64,000 nucleotides of DNA from Flavobacteriales bacterium. GTDB taxonomy: Bacteria; Bacteroidota; Bacteroidia; Flavobacteriales; Flavobacteriaceae. The stretch spans positions 372,001-436,000 of the forward strand of contig JAMOUV010000010.1 of NCBI GenBank assembly GCA_027067965.1. The letters are read 5' to 3'. The position numbers were made by a program, and so were the translations under genes. Position 1 is the first letter of the stretch. Each line of letters opens with the position of its first letter. This document shows positions 44,991 through 55,164 of the stretch, piece by piece. The notes below the pieces were generated by a model that saw nothing but the letters and a program-made list of their open reading frames with translations, had not been told where the DNA came from and ran no database searches.

Positions 44991-46133
44991 ATGAAGACAA
45001 AATTTATTGCGTGGTTTATACCGGTATTTTTTATGAATATATCATTATTGTCGGCACAAAACAAACCCACCATCAAATTCAACGGCCGGATTCAATACGA
45101 TTTTGAATTTTTAAAACGACAAAATGCGGACGATTGGCAAATCGGAAGTGAATTCCGCCGGGTCTATTTCTCTGCCGGTGGCTCATTGGCCGAAAATATC
45201 AAGTATAAAATGGAATTCAATTTTGCCCACTCCAAAATTGATTTCTTGGATATGTATATCGAATATTCCTCGAAAGATCTGGGAAATTTTGCCATTGGAA
45301 GCAAAGCGGAACCTACAGGACTTGAAATAGGAACCAGTAGTAAATATATTCCTTTTTTTGAACGATCCATGCTGACTTCCCTACAAAATTCCCGTTGGGG
45401 TACGGGAATTCATTACAAAAACACCGCTTTGTTGAATCATAAAGCGGGAATTCAATTGGCTCTAACCGGAAAAGGCAAAGGCAAAGAAGGATTTGTGGAT
45501 AAAAATCTGGAAAAAGGCATCAATGTGGTCGCGCGGGTATTTATTGCTCCCGTTCTGAATAAACGAAAAAAACAAACTTTTCATTTGGGTTTGAACTATG
45601 CCACACGTCCGTATAAAGACCTGAAATTCAGACCCGAAAATCACATGGGCGACAAATATCATTATGTATTCAAAGACGGAACAAGACGCTTGGAAACGGG
45701 ATTCGAAGCCGCTATGGTATATAAACAATTTTCGCTTCAAGCGGAATATAAAACCCGCAAGGTAGCCAATAGGGCCAACAAGGATTACCTTATAACCGGT
45801 TACTACGGATTGGCAAGTTTTTTCATTACCGGTGAATCCCGTCCCTACAAAGCAGGTGCATTCGGACGCGTCAAGCCGATCAAAGATATCCGAAAAGGCG
45901 GAAGCGGGGCTTTTGAAATTCTGGTTCGTTATTCGGTGATGGACTTTTCTCCCGATATAGTTAATTTGCCCGATAATGCGGGTCTGCCCGCTCAAATCAA
46001 TAATTTGGCCTTCGGACTGAATTGGTACCCGACTTCCCATGTACGTGTGATGTACAATTATGTAATCACGCAAGACGGCCATCCCGACGGGAATTTGAAC
46101 GCCCATTTAATCCGGTTTCATATAGATTTTTAA
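44991..46133 (+). CDS. Phosphate-selective porin O/P-type outer-membrane porin
   Basis: The 380-residue protein has a signal peptide ending LLSAQ and a barrel of the OprO/OprP family (PF07396). Signs are IKFNGRIQYDFEFLK near 26-40, YFSAGGSLAENIKYKMEFNF, LDMYIEYSSKDLGNFAIGSK, EPTGLEIGTSSKYIPFFERS and the final HVRMYNYVITQDGHPDG plus LIRFHIDF with C-terminal Phe. The family forms anion or phosphate channels, but selectivity cannot be judged here. No pho genes are adjacent. Confidence 0.87.
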   Translation: MKTKFIAWFIPVFFMNISLLSAQNKPTIKFNGRIQYDFEFLKRQNADDWQIGSEFRRVYFSAGGSLAENIKYKMEFNFAHSKIDFLDMYIEYSSKDLGNFAIGSKAEPTGLEIGTSSKYIPFFERSMLTSLQNSRWGTGIHYKNTALLNHKAGIQLALTGKGKGKEGFVDKNLEKGINVVARVFIAPVLNKRKKQTFHLGLNYATRPYKDLKFRPENHMGDKYHYVFKDGTRRLETGFEAAMVYKQFSLQAEYKTRKVANRANKDYLITGYYGLASFFITGESRPYKAGAFGRVKPIKDIRKGGSGAFEILVRYSVMDFSPDIVNLPDNAGLPAQINNLAFGLNWYPTSHVRVMYNYVITQDGHPDGNLNAHLIRFHIDF

Positions 46134-46147
46134 TAAGCCAAACAAAA

Positions 46148-46178
46148 TTGGTTTACACATAAAAATTTCTTATATTTG
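46148..46178 (+). promoter_or_regulatory. rimP-nusA-infB promoter
   Basis: TTG (46148-46150), a 20-bp spacer and TATATTTG (46171-46178) match the Bacteroidota promoter. Initiation near 46184 would give a leader of about 60 nt that includes the hairpin at 46206-46224. Confidence 0.58.
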
Positions 46179-46205
46179 CATCGAAAAATTGCGGAAGATA
46201 TCAGA

Positions 46206-46224
46206 CGGGGGCTTCAGGCCCCTG
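46206..46224 (+). promoter_or_regulatory. GC-rich hairpin in rimP leader
   Basis: CGGGGGC and GCCCCTG form a stem of five G-C pairs (GGGGC/GCCCC) plus one wobble and one more pair, with loop TTCAG, followed by TTTTC. It lies between the promoter and the rimP ATG at 46247, so it may act as an attenuator or as a binding site for an operon product. It could also simply stabilise the leader. Confidence 0.5.
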
Positions 46225-46246
46225 TTTTCATATCATCAAACGGATT

Positions 46247-46714
46247 ATGAGTAAATTTGAAGAGAAAATAAAAAAGGCCATCACCGATAGTGTGGAAAAA
46301 AATCCGGACTTGTTCATTCTGAAAATGAATGTGAATCCGGATAAGAATGTCACGGTCACCGTTGACGGTTATAAACCAGTGCCGTTGAGCGAATGTGTGC
46401 GAATCACCCGGGAAGTGGAATCGGAAGTGGATAAGGACGAATACGATTACGCGTTGACTGTCAGTACTTTTGATATCACCCAATGGTTTGACGACAAGCG
46501 TCAATTTGTCAAAAATTTAAACCGTAAAATCAAAGTTAAAACGGAAGAAGACGAATTCGAAGGAACCCTGACGGAAATTAAACCGGACGGAATAGTGCTC
46601 GAAAAAAAAGTCCGTGAACCCAAACCCAAAGGTAAAGGGAAGCATACCGTAGTTAAACGAGAAGAAATACCTTTTGATAAAATCAAAAAAGCCAAGGTCA
46701 TTATTCAATTTTAA
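46247..46714 (+). CDS. rimP: Ribosome maturation factor RimP
   Basis: RimP helps 30S assembly. The 155-residue protein fits the family: VTVTVDGYKPVPLSECVRIT (34-53), SEVDKDEYDYALTVSTFDI and a C-terminal SH3-like domain with KIKVKTEEDEFEGTLTEI. The usual LEVSSPG motif is altered to LTVSTFD, as in other Bacteroidota. It is first in rimP-nusA-infB (16 bp to nusA). Confidence 0.92.
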   Translation: MSKFEEKIKKAITDSVEKNPDLFILKMNVNPDKNVTVTVDGYKPVPLSECVRITREVESEVDKDEYDYALTVSTFDITQWFDDKRQFVKNLNRKIKVKTEEDEFEGTLTEIKPDGIVLEKKVREPKPKGKGKHTVVKREEIPFDKIKKAKVIIQF

Positions 46715-46730
46715 TTAAATAAAATTTGTT

Positions 46731-47993
46731 ATGGAAAATAAAGAATTCATCGAAGCATTTCGCGAATACAGGGAAGAAAGACTGATTAAACAAGAAGATT
46801 TGTTGGCCATTCTGAAAGAAGTTTTGGCTGCTACGCTTCGTAAAAAATTTAAAATAGAAAAAAAGAAAGGTGAAGAACCGCCCGAAGATAATTTTGATAT
46901 TATTATTAATCCCGACAAGGGTGATTTGGAAATTTGGCATTATTTGGAAGTGGTGGAAGACGGTACGGAATATGACCCCAACAAACAAATTCCGCTTTCA
47001 TTGGCCAAGGAAATTGACCCGGATGCGGAAGTGGGAGACGAAATTTCCAAAGAAATCAAAATTCAAGACCTCGGACGACGTTATATTGCCGCCCTCAAAC
47101 AGCATTTCGATAGCAAAGTAGCCGAGCATGAGTATTTGCAAACCTATAATTTCTTTAAGGAACTGGAAGGCGAACTCTATACGGCCGATGTCAATCATGT
47201 ACGACGCGACGCAATTTATCTGTTAGACGACGAAGGACGGGAACTTATTATGCCCAAGAACGAAATGATACCCGGCGAGCGCTTCCGGAAAGACGACACG
47301 GTAAGAGGCGTTATCAAAAGCGTGAAAATGAAAAACAACAAACCCGAAATTATCCTTTCGCGTACGGATAATCGTTTTCTGGAACGGCTTTTCGAACAGG
47401 AAATTCCCGAAATTATGGACGGTATCATTACAATCAACCGGGTGGCCCGCATTCCCGGGCTTAAAGCCAAGGTAGCCGTATCTACCTTTGACGACCGCAT
47501 CGACCCGGTGGGGGCTTGTGTGGGAATCAAAGGGTCGAGAATTCACGGTATCGTGCGTGAATTGAGAAATGAGAATATCGATGTGATTAACTATACCGAA
47601 AACCCGGAATTATTTATCCAAAGGGCCTTGGCTCCTGCAAAAATTCAAAAAATAGATCTGGATAAAGAAAATAAGACCGCCAAAATCTATCTGAAAAGTG
47701 AAGAAATCTCCAAAGCCATCGGAAAAAAAGGATCGAATATTAATTTGGCCAGTGAATTAACGGGCTACAAATTGGATATTATTCGCGAACAGGAAGCAGA
47801 AGAAGATATAGAATTGACCGAATTTTTGGATGAACTGGATGATTGGATGGTGGAGGCCTTGCATAAAATCGGGCTGGATACGGCAAAAAGCGTCTTGGAA
47901 CAGGATGTGGATTATTTAATGAGAAAGACGGGATTGGAGAAAAAGACCATTATGGAGATCCGGCGTATTTTGGAAGAAGAATTTAAAGATTGA
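46731..47993 (+). CDS. nusA: Transcription termination/antitermination factor NusA
   Basis: NusA binds RNA polymerase and nascent RNA and affects pausing and termination. The 420 residues show the N-terminal polymerase-binding domain (1-130), an S1 domain (ELYTADVNHVRRDAIYLLDD), KH1 (AKVAVSTFDDRIDPVGACVG) and KH2 (ISKAIGKKGSNINLASELTG), then an acidic C-terminal tail with a helical repeat (LDTAKSVLEQDVDYLMRKTG). The length is typical for the phylum, shorter than in E. coli. Confidence 0.96.
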   Translation: MENKEFIEAFREYREERLIKQEDLLAILKEVLAATLRKKFKIEKKKGEEPPEDNFDIIINPDKGDLEIWHYLEVVEDGTEYDPNKQIPLSLAKEIDPDAEVGDEISKEIKIQDLGRRYIAALKQHFDSKVAEHEYLQTYNFFKELEGELYTADVNHVRRDAIYLLDDEGRELIMPKNEMIPGERFRKDDTVRGVIKSVKMKNNKPEIILSRTDNRFLERLFEQEIPEIMDGIITINRVARIPGLKAKVAVSTFDDRIDPVGACVGIKGSRIHGIVRELRNENIDVINYTENPELFIQRALAPAKIQKIDLDKENKTAKIYLKSEEISKAIGKKGSNINLASELTGYKLDIIREQEAEEDIELTEFLDELDDWMVEALHKIGLDTAKSVLEQDVDYLMRKTGLEKKTIMEIRRILEEEFKD

Positions 47994-48058
47994 ACGGGAT
48001 TATCCTAATTTAAACTAAATTTACATTTTCTAAATTTAAAGAAGAGCATAAAAAAATC

Positions 48059-50746
48059 ATGGCAGTAAAAAAGACATTAAGGACCATCATGAAGGAGTTC
48101 AATGTAGGACTCCATACCATTCAGAAGTTTTTGAGCGAAAAAGGGATTGAAATTCAAGCCAATCCCACCAAGAAAGTGAGTGACGAAGTATTTAATTTAT
48201 TATTGGAAGAATTTGATGTAGATAGAAAATTAAGAGACAAAATAGAAGCCGCCGCAAAGAAACATAAAGAAGAATTGCAAAAGGCCAAAGAAGAATCAAA
48301 GGAGTCCGAATCGATTGGTCCAAAAGAAATATCCGAAGAAAAGAAAGAAGAAAAGCCGGAGGAAACAGTCGAATCAGAGTCGCCGGGATTGAAAATTATC
48401 GGAAAATTGGATTTGGAAGAAAAGAAAAAAGCCACAAAATCTTCAAAAACCAGGGTTAAAAAGAAAAAAGAAGAAAAAATCGAAAGTGTTGAAGAAAAAG
48501 TCCCTGCCGATTTGGAAAGCAAACCGCAAGAAACAGTGGAAGAAGCAGTTGAAAAATCAGCCGAAGCGGAACAAATCAAACCCGAACCCACCGAAGAACC
48601 GGTTGCCGAAAAACGGGAAAAAGAAGTGGAGATTGAAAATATTGAAACGGTTATTCCCGAACAACCCAAATTAAATGTATTGGGCAAAATAGATATTCCG
48701 GATTCCGACACACGTCCTAAAGTCAAAGTAAAAACAAAAAAAGAACAAGAGCGCGAAAAAGCCAAGGAAGAAGAAAAACGAAACAGGAAAAAGAAAAAAC
48801 GAAAAAGAATTTCACGTCCGCAAGTAACCAAAAAAGAACAAACGCAAGAACCTACCAAAGAAGATATCGAACGGTTATTGAAGGAAACGCGAGAAAAACT
48901 TCAAGGTTCACAAAAGAAAAAAATCAAGCGTCTAAAGCGAGAAAAGAAAAAAGAAAAACTTCAAAAACTCCTTGAAGAAGAAGCCAAACTGGAAAAAACA
49001 CTTCGCGTAACCGAATTTATCTCGGTAAGTGAATTGGCGGGGCTGATGAACAAAGAAGCCAATGATTTAATTGAAGTGGGATTCAAGGAATTGGGGGTCA
49101 TTTTAACGCCCAATACCCGGCTCGAGTCGGAAACCATTCAACTATTGGCCTCGGAATTCGGTTATGAAGTGGAATTTACCGATGTAGTGGAAGTGGAAGA
49201 AAAGGAAGAAATCGAAGAAGATCCCGCCAAATTGAAGCCCCGGCCACCGATTGTAACCATTATGGGACATGTGGACCATGGTAAAACATCGCTTCTGGAT
49301 TATATTCGAAAAACCAATATAGTGGCAGGTGAAGCCGGCGGAATTACCCAGCATATCGGTGCTTATAACGTCACTCTTCCCGACGGAAGAAAGATAACAT
49401 TTCTCGATACGCCCGGACACGAAGCTTTTACCGCCATGCGGGCCCGGGGAGCACAGGTAACCGATGTGGCCGTTATCATCGTGGCGGCCGACGATAAAGT
49501 CAATCAGCAAACCAAAGAAGCGATTAATCACGCCGTTGCGGCGGGAGTTCCCATTGTATTTGCCATTAACAAAATAGACAAACCCAATGCCGATCCGGAA
49601 AAAATCAAAGGCGAATTGGCCCAAATGAATTTCTTGGTCGAAGATTGGGGTGGAAAATATCAATCGCAGGACATTTCGGCAAAAACCGGTGAAGGAATCG
49701 AAGAACTTCTGGATAAAATATTGCTTGAAGCGGAATTATTGGAGCTTAAAGCGAATCCCGAACGACCCGCTTCGGGAACCGTCTTGGAAGCATCGTTGGA
49801 AAAAGGAAAAGGATATACGGCCAATGTATTGGTACAAAACGGTACGCTGAAAGTAGGCGATTATGTAGTAGCCGGACGAAATCACGGTAAAGTGCGTGCC
49901 ATGTTCGACGAAAGAGGGAACCGTATTAAAGAAGCCGGTCCGGCAATGCCTGTAAAAATTACCGGACTTAACGGTGCCCCCCGTGCAGGTGATAAATTCA
50001 AGGTCTATTTGGATGAAAAAGAAGCGAAAAAAATCGCCCAAAAAAGAGATCAAATCTATCGCGAACAACAATTGCACGCCAGAAAACATATCACCTTGGA
50101 TGAAATCGGACGAAGAATTCAAATCGGTGATTTCAAACAACTTAATCTGATCATCAAAGGTGACGTGGACGGTTCTGTGGAAGCCCTTTCCGATGCCCTT
50201 ACCAAACTGTCGAACGACAAAGTGGAAGTAAGAATCATTCATAAAGGCGTAGGACAAATAACCGAAGCCGATGTGAACCTTGCCGCCGCATCCGATGCCA
50301 TCATCATAGGATTCAACGTGCGTCCTTCGGGAAATGCAGCCCGATTGGCCCAAGAAGAAGGCGTTCAAATCAAAACCTATTCGATTATTTACGATATCAT
50401 AGACGATGTGAAAAATGCCATTGAAAATATGCTCTCGCCTGTAGAGAGAGAAGAAGTAACCGGAACCGCCGAAGTGCGACAAACCTTTAAAATTTCTAAG
50501 GTGGGAACCGTGGCGGGCTGTATGGTAACCGACGGTAAAATTTACAATAAATCCAAAGTGCGTGTTATCAGAGACGGAATTGTCATTCATGAAGGAGAAT
50601 TAAGTTCCTTAAAACGCTTTAAGGACGATGTCAAAGAAGTATCGAAAGGTTATGAATGCGGTTTGACCATCAGCAACTATAATGATATTAAAGAAGGAGA
50701 TATCATCGAAGCATTTAATGTCATTATGGAACGTCAAAAAATTTAA
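48059..50746 (+). CDS. infB: Translation initiation factor IF-2
   Basis: IF-2 is the GTPase that places initiator tRNA on the ribosome. The 895 residues begin with an IF2 N-terminal domain ([20 protein letters not shown]), then a long Glu/Lys-rich linker (about 60-320). The G domain follows, with G1 GHVDHGKTS (about 405), G3 DTPGHEAF, G4 NKID, and then domains II-IV. Composition of the linker is strongly charged and low-complexity, which explains the long antisense open frames. It is the third gene after rimP and nusA (65 bp gap). Confidence 0.97.
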   Translation: MAVKKTLRTIMKEFNVGLHTIQKFLSEKGIEIQANPTKKVSDEVFNLLLEEFDVDRKLRDKIEAAAKKHKEELQKAKEESKESESIGPKEISEEKKEEKPEETVESESPGLKIIGKLDLEEKKKATKSSKTRVKKKKEEKIESVEEKVPADLESKPQETVEEAVEKSAEAEQIKPEPTEEPVAEKREKEVEIENIETVIPEQPKLNVLGKIDIPDSDTRPKVKVKTKKEQEREKAKEEEKRNRKKKKRKRISRPQVTKKEQTQEPTKEDIERLLKETREKLQGSQKKKIKRLKREKKKEKLQKLLEEEAKLEKTLRVTEFISVSELAGLMNKEANDLIEVGFKELGVILTPNTRLESETIQLLASEFGYEVEFTDVVEVEEKEEIEEDPAKLKPRPPIVTIMGHVDHGKTSLLDYIRKTNIVAGEAGGITQHIGAYNVTLPDGRKITFLDTPGHEAFTAMRARGAQVTDVAVIIVAADDKVNQQTKEAINHAVAAGVPIVFAINKIDKPNADPEKIKGELAQMNFLVEDWGGKYQSQDISAKTGEGIEELLDKILLEAELLELKANPERPASGTVLEASLEKGKGYTANVLVQNGTLKVGDYVVAGRNHGKVRAMFDERGNRIKEAGPAMPVKITGLNGAPRAGDKFKVYLDEKEAKKIAQKRDQIYREQQLHARKHITLDEIGRRIQIGDFKQLNLIIKGDVDGSVEALSDALTKLSNDKVEVRIIHKGVGQITEADVNLAAASDAIIIGFNVRPSGNAARLAQEEGVQIKTYSIIYDIIDDVKNAIENMLSPVEREEVTGTAEVRQTFKISKVGTVAGCMVTDGKIYNKSKVRVIRDGIVIHEGELSSLKRFKDDVKEVSKGYECGLTISNYNDIKEGDIIEAFNVIMERQKI

Positions 50747-50831
50747 TTTATCCGCTTATAATAACCAAATGCCGTTAAAAGCAATGATAATTTTATAATT
50801 TTCGTACTTTTATAAGACTAAATTTATCTAA

Positions 50832-52220
50832 ATGAAAGAAGTTATTAACTACATCAATGCGAACAAATCGCGTATTTTAGACGAATTATTCGAACTATTG
50901 AGAATACCTTCCGTAAGTGCGGATCCGGTATATTCGCAAGATATATTCAATGCCGCCGGCAAAGTGAAAGAGTTGATGGAAAAAGCCGGCATGGAAAATA
51001 TAAGCATCGAAGAAACCCCCGGATATCCTATCGTTTACGGCGAAAAAATAATCGATCCGGCCCTTCCAACCGTGTTGGTGTACGGTCATTATGACGTACA
51101 ACCCGCCGACCCGCTTGAACTTTGGGAATCGGACCCGTTCGAGCCGGTTATAAAAAAGACCGACGAACATCCCGACGGAGCCATTTTTGCTCGCGGAGCA
51201 TCGGACGACAAAGGCCAAATGTTTATGCATATCAAAGCACTGGAATTCATGATTTCGAATAATAAACTGCCCGTTAATGTAAAAATGATGGTCGAAGGTG
51301 AAGAGGAAGTGGGTTCGGGAAGTTTGTCTTGGTATGTGAAAAATAATAAGGAAAAACTTCAAAACGACATTATTCTGATTTCCGATACGGCCCTTATTTC
51401 TAAGGATACTCCTTCCATTACAGCGGGGCTTCGCGGATTGGCTGCGGTGGAAATTACCGTCAAAGGCCCCTCTCATGATTTACATTCGGGACTTTACGGC
51501 GGAGCCGTAGCAAATCCTGCCGTAATTTTGGCTCATTTAATTGCCCGGATGCATGACGATAAACGTAAAATAACCATTCCGGGTTTTTATGATAAAGTAG
51601 TGGAATTTTCGCCCGAAATAAGAAAATTAATCAATTCCATTCCGTTTGATGAAGAAAAATACAAACAATCCATCGGAGTGAAAGCATTATGGGGCGAAGA
51701 AGGATATACCGTATTGGAACGGGCTTCCATACGACCGACCTTGGATGTAAACGGCATTTGGGGCGGATACACAGGCGAAGGTAGCAAAACCATTATTCCT
51801 TCCAAAGCGTCAGCCAAGATCACCATGCGTTTGGTTCCCGACCAGGAACCCGACGAAATTGCCCGGCTCTTTACGGAATACATTAAAAAAATCTCTCCCG
51901 AGGCGGTAGAAGTGGAAGTTAAAACATCTCACGGGGGTTATCCTTACCTTATGCCGGTGGGTCATCCGGGTTACAAGGCGGCCGAAAAGGCATTGCAAAC
52001 CACCTTCGGAAGTAAAGTATATCCGTTTTTTACGGGTGGAAGCATACCTATTGTTCCGTTGTTTGAAAAAGAATTGGGTACCAAATCCGTCCTTTTGGGA
52101 TTCGGATTGGATAGTGACCGGATTCATTCGCCTAATGAAAATTTCGGATTATGGAATTTCTTTAAAGGTATCGAAACCATCCCTTATTTTTATCAATACC
52201 TAAAAGAAGATTTGGGATAA
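50832..52220 (+). CDS. M20-family metallodipeptidase (CNDP-like)
   Basis: The 462-residue enzyme is a zinc dipeptidase of the M20 family. It has the first metal site YGHYDVQPAD (His at about 83), the bridging Asp in ARGASDDKGQ, the general-base pair EGEEEVGSG (about 155-163), a lid domain (LHSGLYGGAVANPAVILAHL) and the C-terminal His in HSPNENF. The length and WESDPFEP motif fit cytosolic nonspecific dipeptidases. It precedes the polyprenyl synthetase gene by 1 bp, so they are co-transcribed. Confidence 0.91.
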   Translation: MKEVINYINANKSRILDELFELLRIPSVSADPVYSQDIFNAAGKVKELMEKAGMENISIEETPGYPIVYGEKIIDPALPTVLVYGHYDVQPADPLELWESDPFEPVIKKTDEHPDGAIFARGASDDKGQMFMHIKALEFMISNNKLPVNVKMMVEGEEEVGSGSLSWYVKNNKEKLQNDIILISDTALISKDTPSITAGLRGLAAVEITVKGPSHDLHSGLYGGAVANPAVILAHLIARMHDDKRKITIPGFYDKVVEFSPEIRKLINSIPFDEEKYKQSIGVKALWGEEGYTVLERASIRPTLDVNGIWGGYTGEGSKTIIPSKASAKITMRLVPDQEPDEIARLFTEYIKKISPEAVEVEVKTSHGGYPYLMPVGHPGYKAAEKALQTTFGSKVYPFFTGGSIPIVPLFEKELGTKSVLLGFGLDSDRIHSPNENFGLWNFFKGIETIPYFYQYLKEDLG

Positions 52221-52221
52221 T

Positions 52222-53187
52222 ATGGATATCGAGAAATACCGGAAAACATTTGAAAACTATCTGCGTTCATTCAGGATACCCAAAACTCCCGCCAATTTAT
52301 ATGAACCCGCCCGGTATATTCTTTCTTCCGGCGGAAAACGATTAAGACCCACATTGACTCTTATCGCCACCGAAGGTTACGGGAAACCGCTATTGGACGC
52401 CCTGCCGGCGGCTACAGCTTTGGAAATTTTTCATAATTTCACCTTGTTGCACGACGATATCATGGATCATGCCTCTTTGCGACGAGGCCAACCTACCGTC
52501 CATAAAAAATGGAATGAAAATATAGCCATCCTTTCCGGTGATGTAATGATATTTATGGCGCAGCAATTATTGGAAGTGTATTCCGACAGACAATATAAAT
52601 CACTGCAAACTTTATTGAACCATACCGCCATTCAAGTATGTGAGGGGCAACAATTGGACATGGATTTTGAAAATAGAATTGAAGTATCGGCGGAAGAGTA
52701 TCTGGAAATGATTAAAAAGAAAACTGCGGTTCTTTTGGGAACTTCTTTGCAATACGGGGCAATTATTGCTGAAAAAAATCCAAAGGAGCAAAAAGTTTTA
52801 TACGAAGCGGGAATTCATTTGGGCATTGCCTTTCAAATTGCGGATGATTATTTGGATACTTTCGGCGATTCCAAATTCGGAAAGGAAACCGGAGGTGACA
52901 TCCGGGAAGGAAAAAAAACTTACCTCTATATCAAAGCATTGGATAAAATGAAAATTCCGGATCGCAAAGAATTTGTCGAATTATATACCAAAAAAGAAAA
53001 AACTTCTGGTGATATTAATGAAATTATAGATTTACTAAGAGAAAATAATATTCCCTTACAAGCAAAAAAAATCATAACGGATAAAACCCGTTCTTTTATC
53101 CATCTGATAAATAGTTCGGGGCTTGATACTTTTCATAAAAGATTATTGATTCATTTGGCGGAACAGTTGTCCGAAAGAACAATTTAA
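52222..53187 (+). CDS. Trans-type polyprenyl diphosphate synthase
   Basis: The 321-residue protein condenses IPP with allylic diphosphates. It has SSGGKRLRP (about 35-43), the first Asp-rich motif LLHDDIMDHASLRRG (about 75-89) and the second QIADDYLD near 213-220. The third residue group before the first motif is small and aromatic (EIFHNF), which does not settle chain length; geranylgeranyl or longer products are possible, and menaquinone side-chain or carotenoid supply is a reasonable guess. It follows the dipeptidase gene directly. Confidence 0.9.
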   Translation: MDIEKYRKTFENYLRSFRIPKTPANLYEPARYILSSGGKRLRPTLTLIATEGYGKPLLDALPAATALEIFHNFTLLHDDIMDHASLRRGQPTVHKKWNENIAILSGDVMIFMAQQLLEVYSDRQYKSLQTLLNHTAIQVCEGQQLDMDFENRIEVSAEEYLEMIKKKTAVLLGTSLQYGAIIAEKNPKEQKVLYEAGIHLGIAFQIADDYLDTFGDSKFGKETGGDIREGKKTYLYIKALDKMKIPDRKEFVELYTKKEKTSGDINEIIDLLRENNIPLQAKKIITDKTRSFIHLINSSGLDTFHKRLLIHLAEQLSERTI

Positions 53188-53293
53188 CCGAAAAAGTATT
53201 TTTGTTTATGCTTATCAATATGGAAGAAATTTTTTATGAAGTGTTATTTATTTAGTTTTCCTATATTTACAACTTTAAAAAATCAAAAATTTT

Positions 53294-54127
53294 ATGGATA
53301 TGAAAAAATTGCTTTATGTATTAATTGCTTTAACCCTGATAGCAGGAAAATGTAAAAAAGAAGAGCCGGGTACCGGAGGTGGAGAAGAACCTCAAACCTA
53401 TGAATGTTTGCCCGATGAATTGGTTTATACCGATCATCAAGACGATAGCGAAAACGAAACCACAAAATATTATTATAATGGAAATGCGATTGATAAAAAG
53501 AAGAGAACATTTTCAGATGATAGTTATCTTACTTATAGATATGTATATCAAAATAAAGAAAAAGGACTTCTCGATCGAATAAATATTATGAGTGGAAATT
53601 CGGTAATTGCCAAAATAATGTACACCTTACAGGATGAAAAAACCATGAAGCGGGAATTGTATATTATGAGCATGAACAGTACGGCATGGGAAATATTCTA
53701 CACTTATAATGCCGACGGTAAAGTAGCCACCATGCAAATAAAAGATTATGATCTTTGGGACAGAGACGAAGACGGTGTAAACGAACCCACAGATGAAACC
53801 GCTGTTTTAACTTATACAGGTGATAATGTAACTAATATAAAATGGTATAACACGGCTGATATGAATACCATTACCGAAGAATACGATTATGAGTATGATC
53901 AAGGCAAACGTGCTTTTGATAATGTAGTTACCCAAACTTTCCCTTCCATTCGTGTGAATAATGTTACGAAAATCACAAGAAATGTGTACGGTAACAATCC
54001 CAAAACGGAAATTACCATAGTGGATATCGTATATAATAACAAAGGATTTCCCGTTAAATACGTTTCTGCCGATGACAGAAATAATTTGATGTCCACCCAG
54101 GATATTACGTATAACAATTGCGATTAG
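53294..54127 (+). CDS. Secreted YD-like protein, possible lipoprotein
   Basis: The 277-residue protein has a hydrophobic leader (MKKLLYVLIALTLIAGKC; a second Met at 53300 is an equally good start) with Cys20 close after it, though AGKC is a poor lipobox. The mature part has repeated strand words with Tyr (TKYYYNGN, EIFYTYNADGKVATM, YDYEYDQGK, DITYNNCD), like RHS/YD-type beta repeats, and an acidic calcium-type loop DRDEDGVNEPTDE (about 157-169). I recognise no exact family. It is followed by a good terminator. Confidence 0.72.
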   Translation: MDMKKLLYVLIALTLIAGKCKKEEPGTGGGEEPQTYECLPDELVYTDHQDDSENETTKYYYNGNAIDKKKRTFSDDSYLTYRYVYQNKEKGLLDRINIMSGNSVIAKIMYTLQDEKTMKRELYIMSMNSTAWEIFYTYNADGKVATMQIKDYDLWDRDEDGVNEPTDETAVLTYTGDNVTNIKWYNTADMNTITEEYDYEYDQGKRAFDNVVTQTFPSIRVNNVTKITRNVYGNNPKTEITIVDIVYNNKGFPVKYVSADDRNNLMSTQDITYNNCD

Positions 54128-54157
54128 TGAAATTTTATCGACTTTATACTTGCAACG

Positions 54158-54183
54158 ACGCCTCTTTAAAAGGGGCGTTTTTT
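54158..54183 (+). terminator. Intrinsic terminator after the YD-like gene
   Basis: ACGCCTCTT (54158-54166) pairs with AAGGGGCGT (54170-54178) in a 9-bp stem with one G-T pair and a 3-nt loop, followed by six T. It sits in the 54-bp gap to the convergent lspA stop. Confidence 0.8.
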
Positions 54184-54775
54184 ATTTCCCGAAAATGCGT
54201 TTATTGAATAGTATGATTATAATTACGCCAATGGTAATATATGCATCGGCCAAATTAAAAATGGCGTTGAAGAAAGTATAGGAACTTCCGCCGATAAAAG
54301 GTATCCAATCGGGAAAATGAATCTCAAAAAAAGGAAAATAAAACATATCGACTACTTTGCCTTGGAACCAGTCGGCATATCCGCCTTCCGGGGGAAACAA
54401 GATGGCTGGTTTATGAAAACTGCCGGAGAAAATTTTTCCGTAGAAAACCGAATCAATAATGTTACCTATGGCGCCCGCAAAAATAAAACTCAAGGCAAGA
54501 GCTAAAATTTTTTGTTTTGTTACAATGGCTTTATATAACCAATATCCTATGGCAATCACTGCAATTATCCGAAGAAATGTGAGCATGTACTTGCCCAAAG
54601 TGCCACCGGGTTCTATACCGAAAGCCATACCGCGGTTTTCCACAAAAAGAATCTGAAACCAATCCGCGATATAGTAAGTCTCGCCTAAATAAAAATGGGT
54701 TTTTATAAAGATTTTAAGCGCTTGGTCTAAAAAGAGTAATAAAATAACAATAAAAAGCGCTTTTTTTTTGCTCAT
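54182..54775 (-). CDS. lspA: Lipoprotein signal peptidase (SPase II)
   Basis: LspA removes lipoprotein signal peptides in the inner membrane and would serve the many lipoproteins coded here. I start at ATG 54775 (197 residues, MSKKKALFIVILLLFLDQ), 1 bp after the DksA-like stop; the TTG at 54805 would overlap that gene. Four membrane helices are visible, with the catalytic Asp pair in GAIGNIIDSVF and FNLADAYI. An insertion (FHKPAILFPPEGGYADWFQG) between the catalytic motifs is typical of Bacteroidota. It is the last gene of ileS-dksA-lspA. Confidence 0.94.
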   Translation of the reverse strand: MSKKKALFIVILLLFLDQALKIFIKTHFYLGETYYIADWFQILFVENRGMAFGIEPGGTLGKYMLTFLRIIAVIAIGYWLYKAIVTKQKILALALSFIFAGAIGNIIDSVFYGKIFSGSFHKPAILFPPEGGYADWFQGKVVDMFYFPFFEIHFPDWIPFIGGSSYTFFNAIFNLADAYITIGVIIIILFNKRIFGK

Positions 54776-54776
54776 C

Positions 54777-55151
54777 TTATTTGTTACGGTTCTTTTTGGC
54801 TTCAATACTTAATGTGGCATGCGGAACCGCACGCAACCGGTCTTTACTAATTAACTTACCGGTTTCTCTGCAAATGCCGTAGGTTTTATTGTCAATCCGT
54901 ATTAAAGCACGCTTCAAATCATTTTTGAATTTTTCCAAACGGGCAATCATGCGAATCGTATTGTCATGTTGATAGGCATAGGCACTATCCTCAAACGACA
55001 AAATTTTTGTTTGCGTAATATCGTTCGAATCCAATAAATCTCTTAATGTCTTTAAATCTTTCTCCGTACGCTCCAGTTTTTGCAATATAATTTGACGGAA
55101 TTCTTCCAATTCTTCGTCTGAATATCTCGTTTTTTTTCCTTCTTCGGCCAT
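54777..55151 (-). CDS. TraR/DksA-family protein with reduced zinc motif
   Basis: The 124-residue protein has the DksA-type coiled coil (about 10-85) and the globular motif YGICRETGKLISKDRLRAVPH (two parts: YGICRETGKLI and SKDRLRAVPH), then ATLSIEAKK. Canonical DksA has four zinc Cys; only one (YGIC) remains here, with Thr, Ser and other residues at the rest, a variation common in Bacteroidota homologues. DksA-type factors enter the RNA polymerase secondary channel. It lies 13 bp after ileS and just before lspA. Confidence 0.88.
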   Translation of the reverse strand: MAEEGKKTRYSDEELEEFRQIILQKLERTEKDLKTLRDLLDSNDITQTKILSFEDSAYAYQHDNTIRMIARLEKFKNDLKRALIRIDNKTYGICRETGKLISKDRLRAVPHATLSIEAKKNRNK

Positions 55152-55164
55152 AGTTATTAATTTT

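Noticed and set aside
48154-50590. Minus-strand open frames of 173-284 codons opposite infB
   Set aside because: They give Ser/Phe-rich translations produced by the Glu/Lys-rich linker and GTPase codons; infB is certain.
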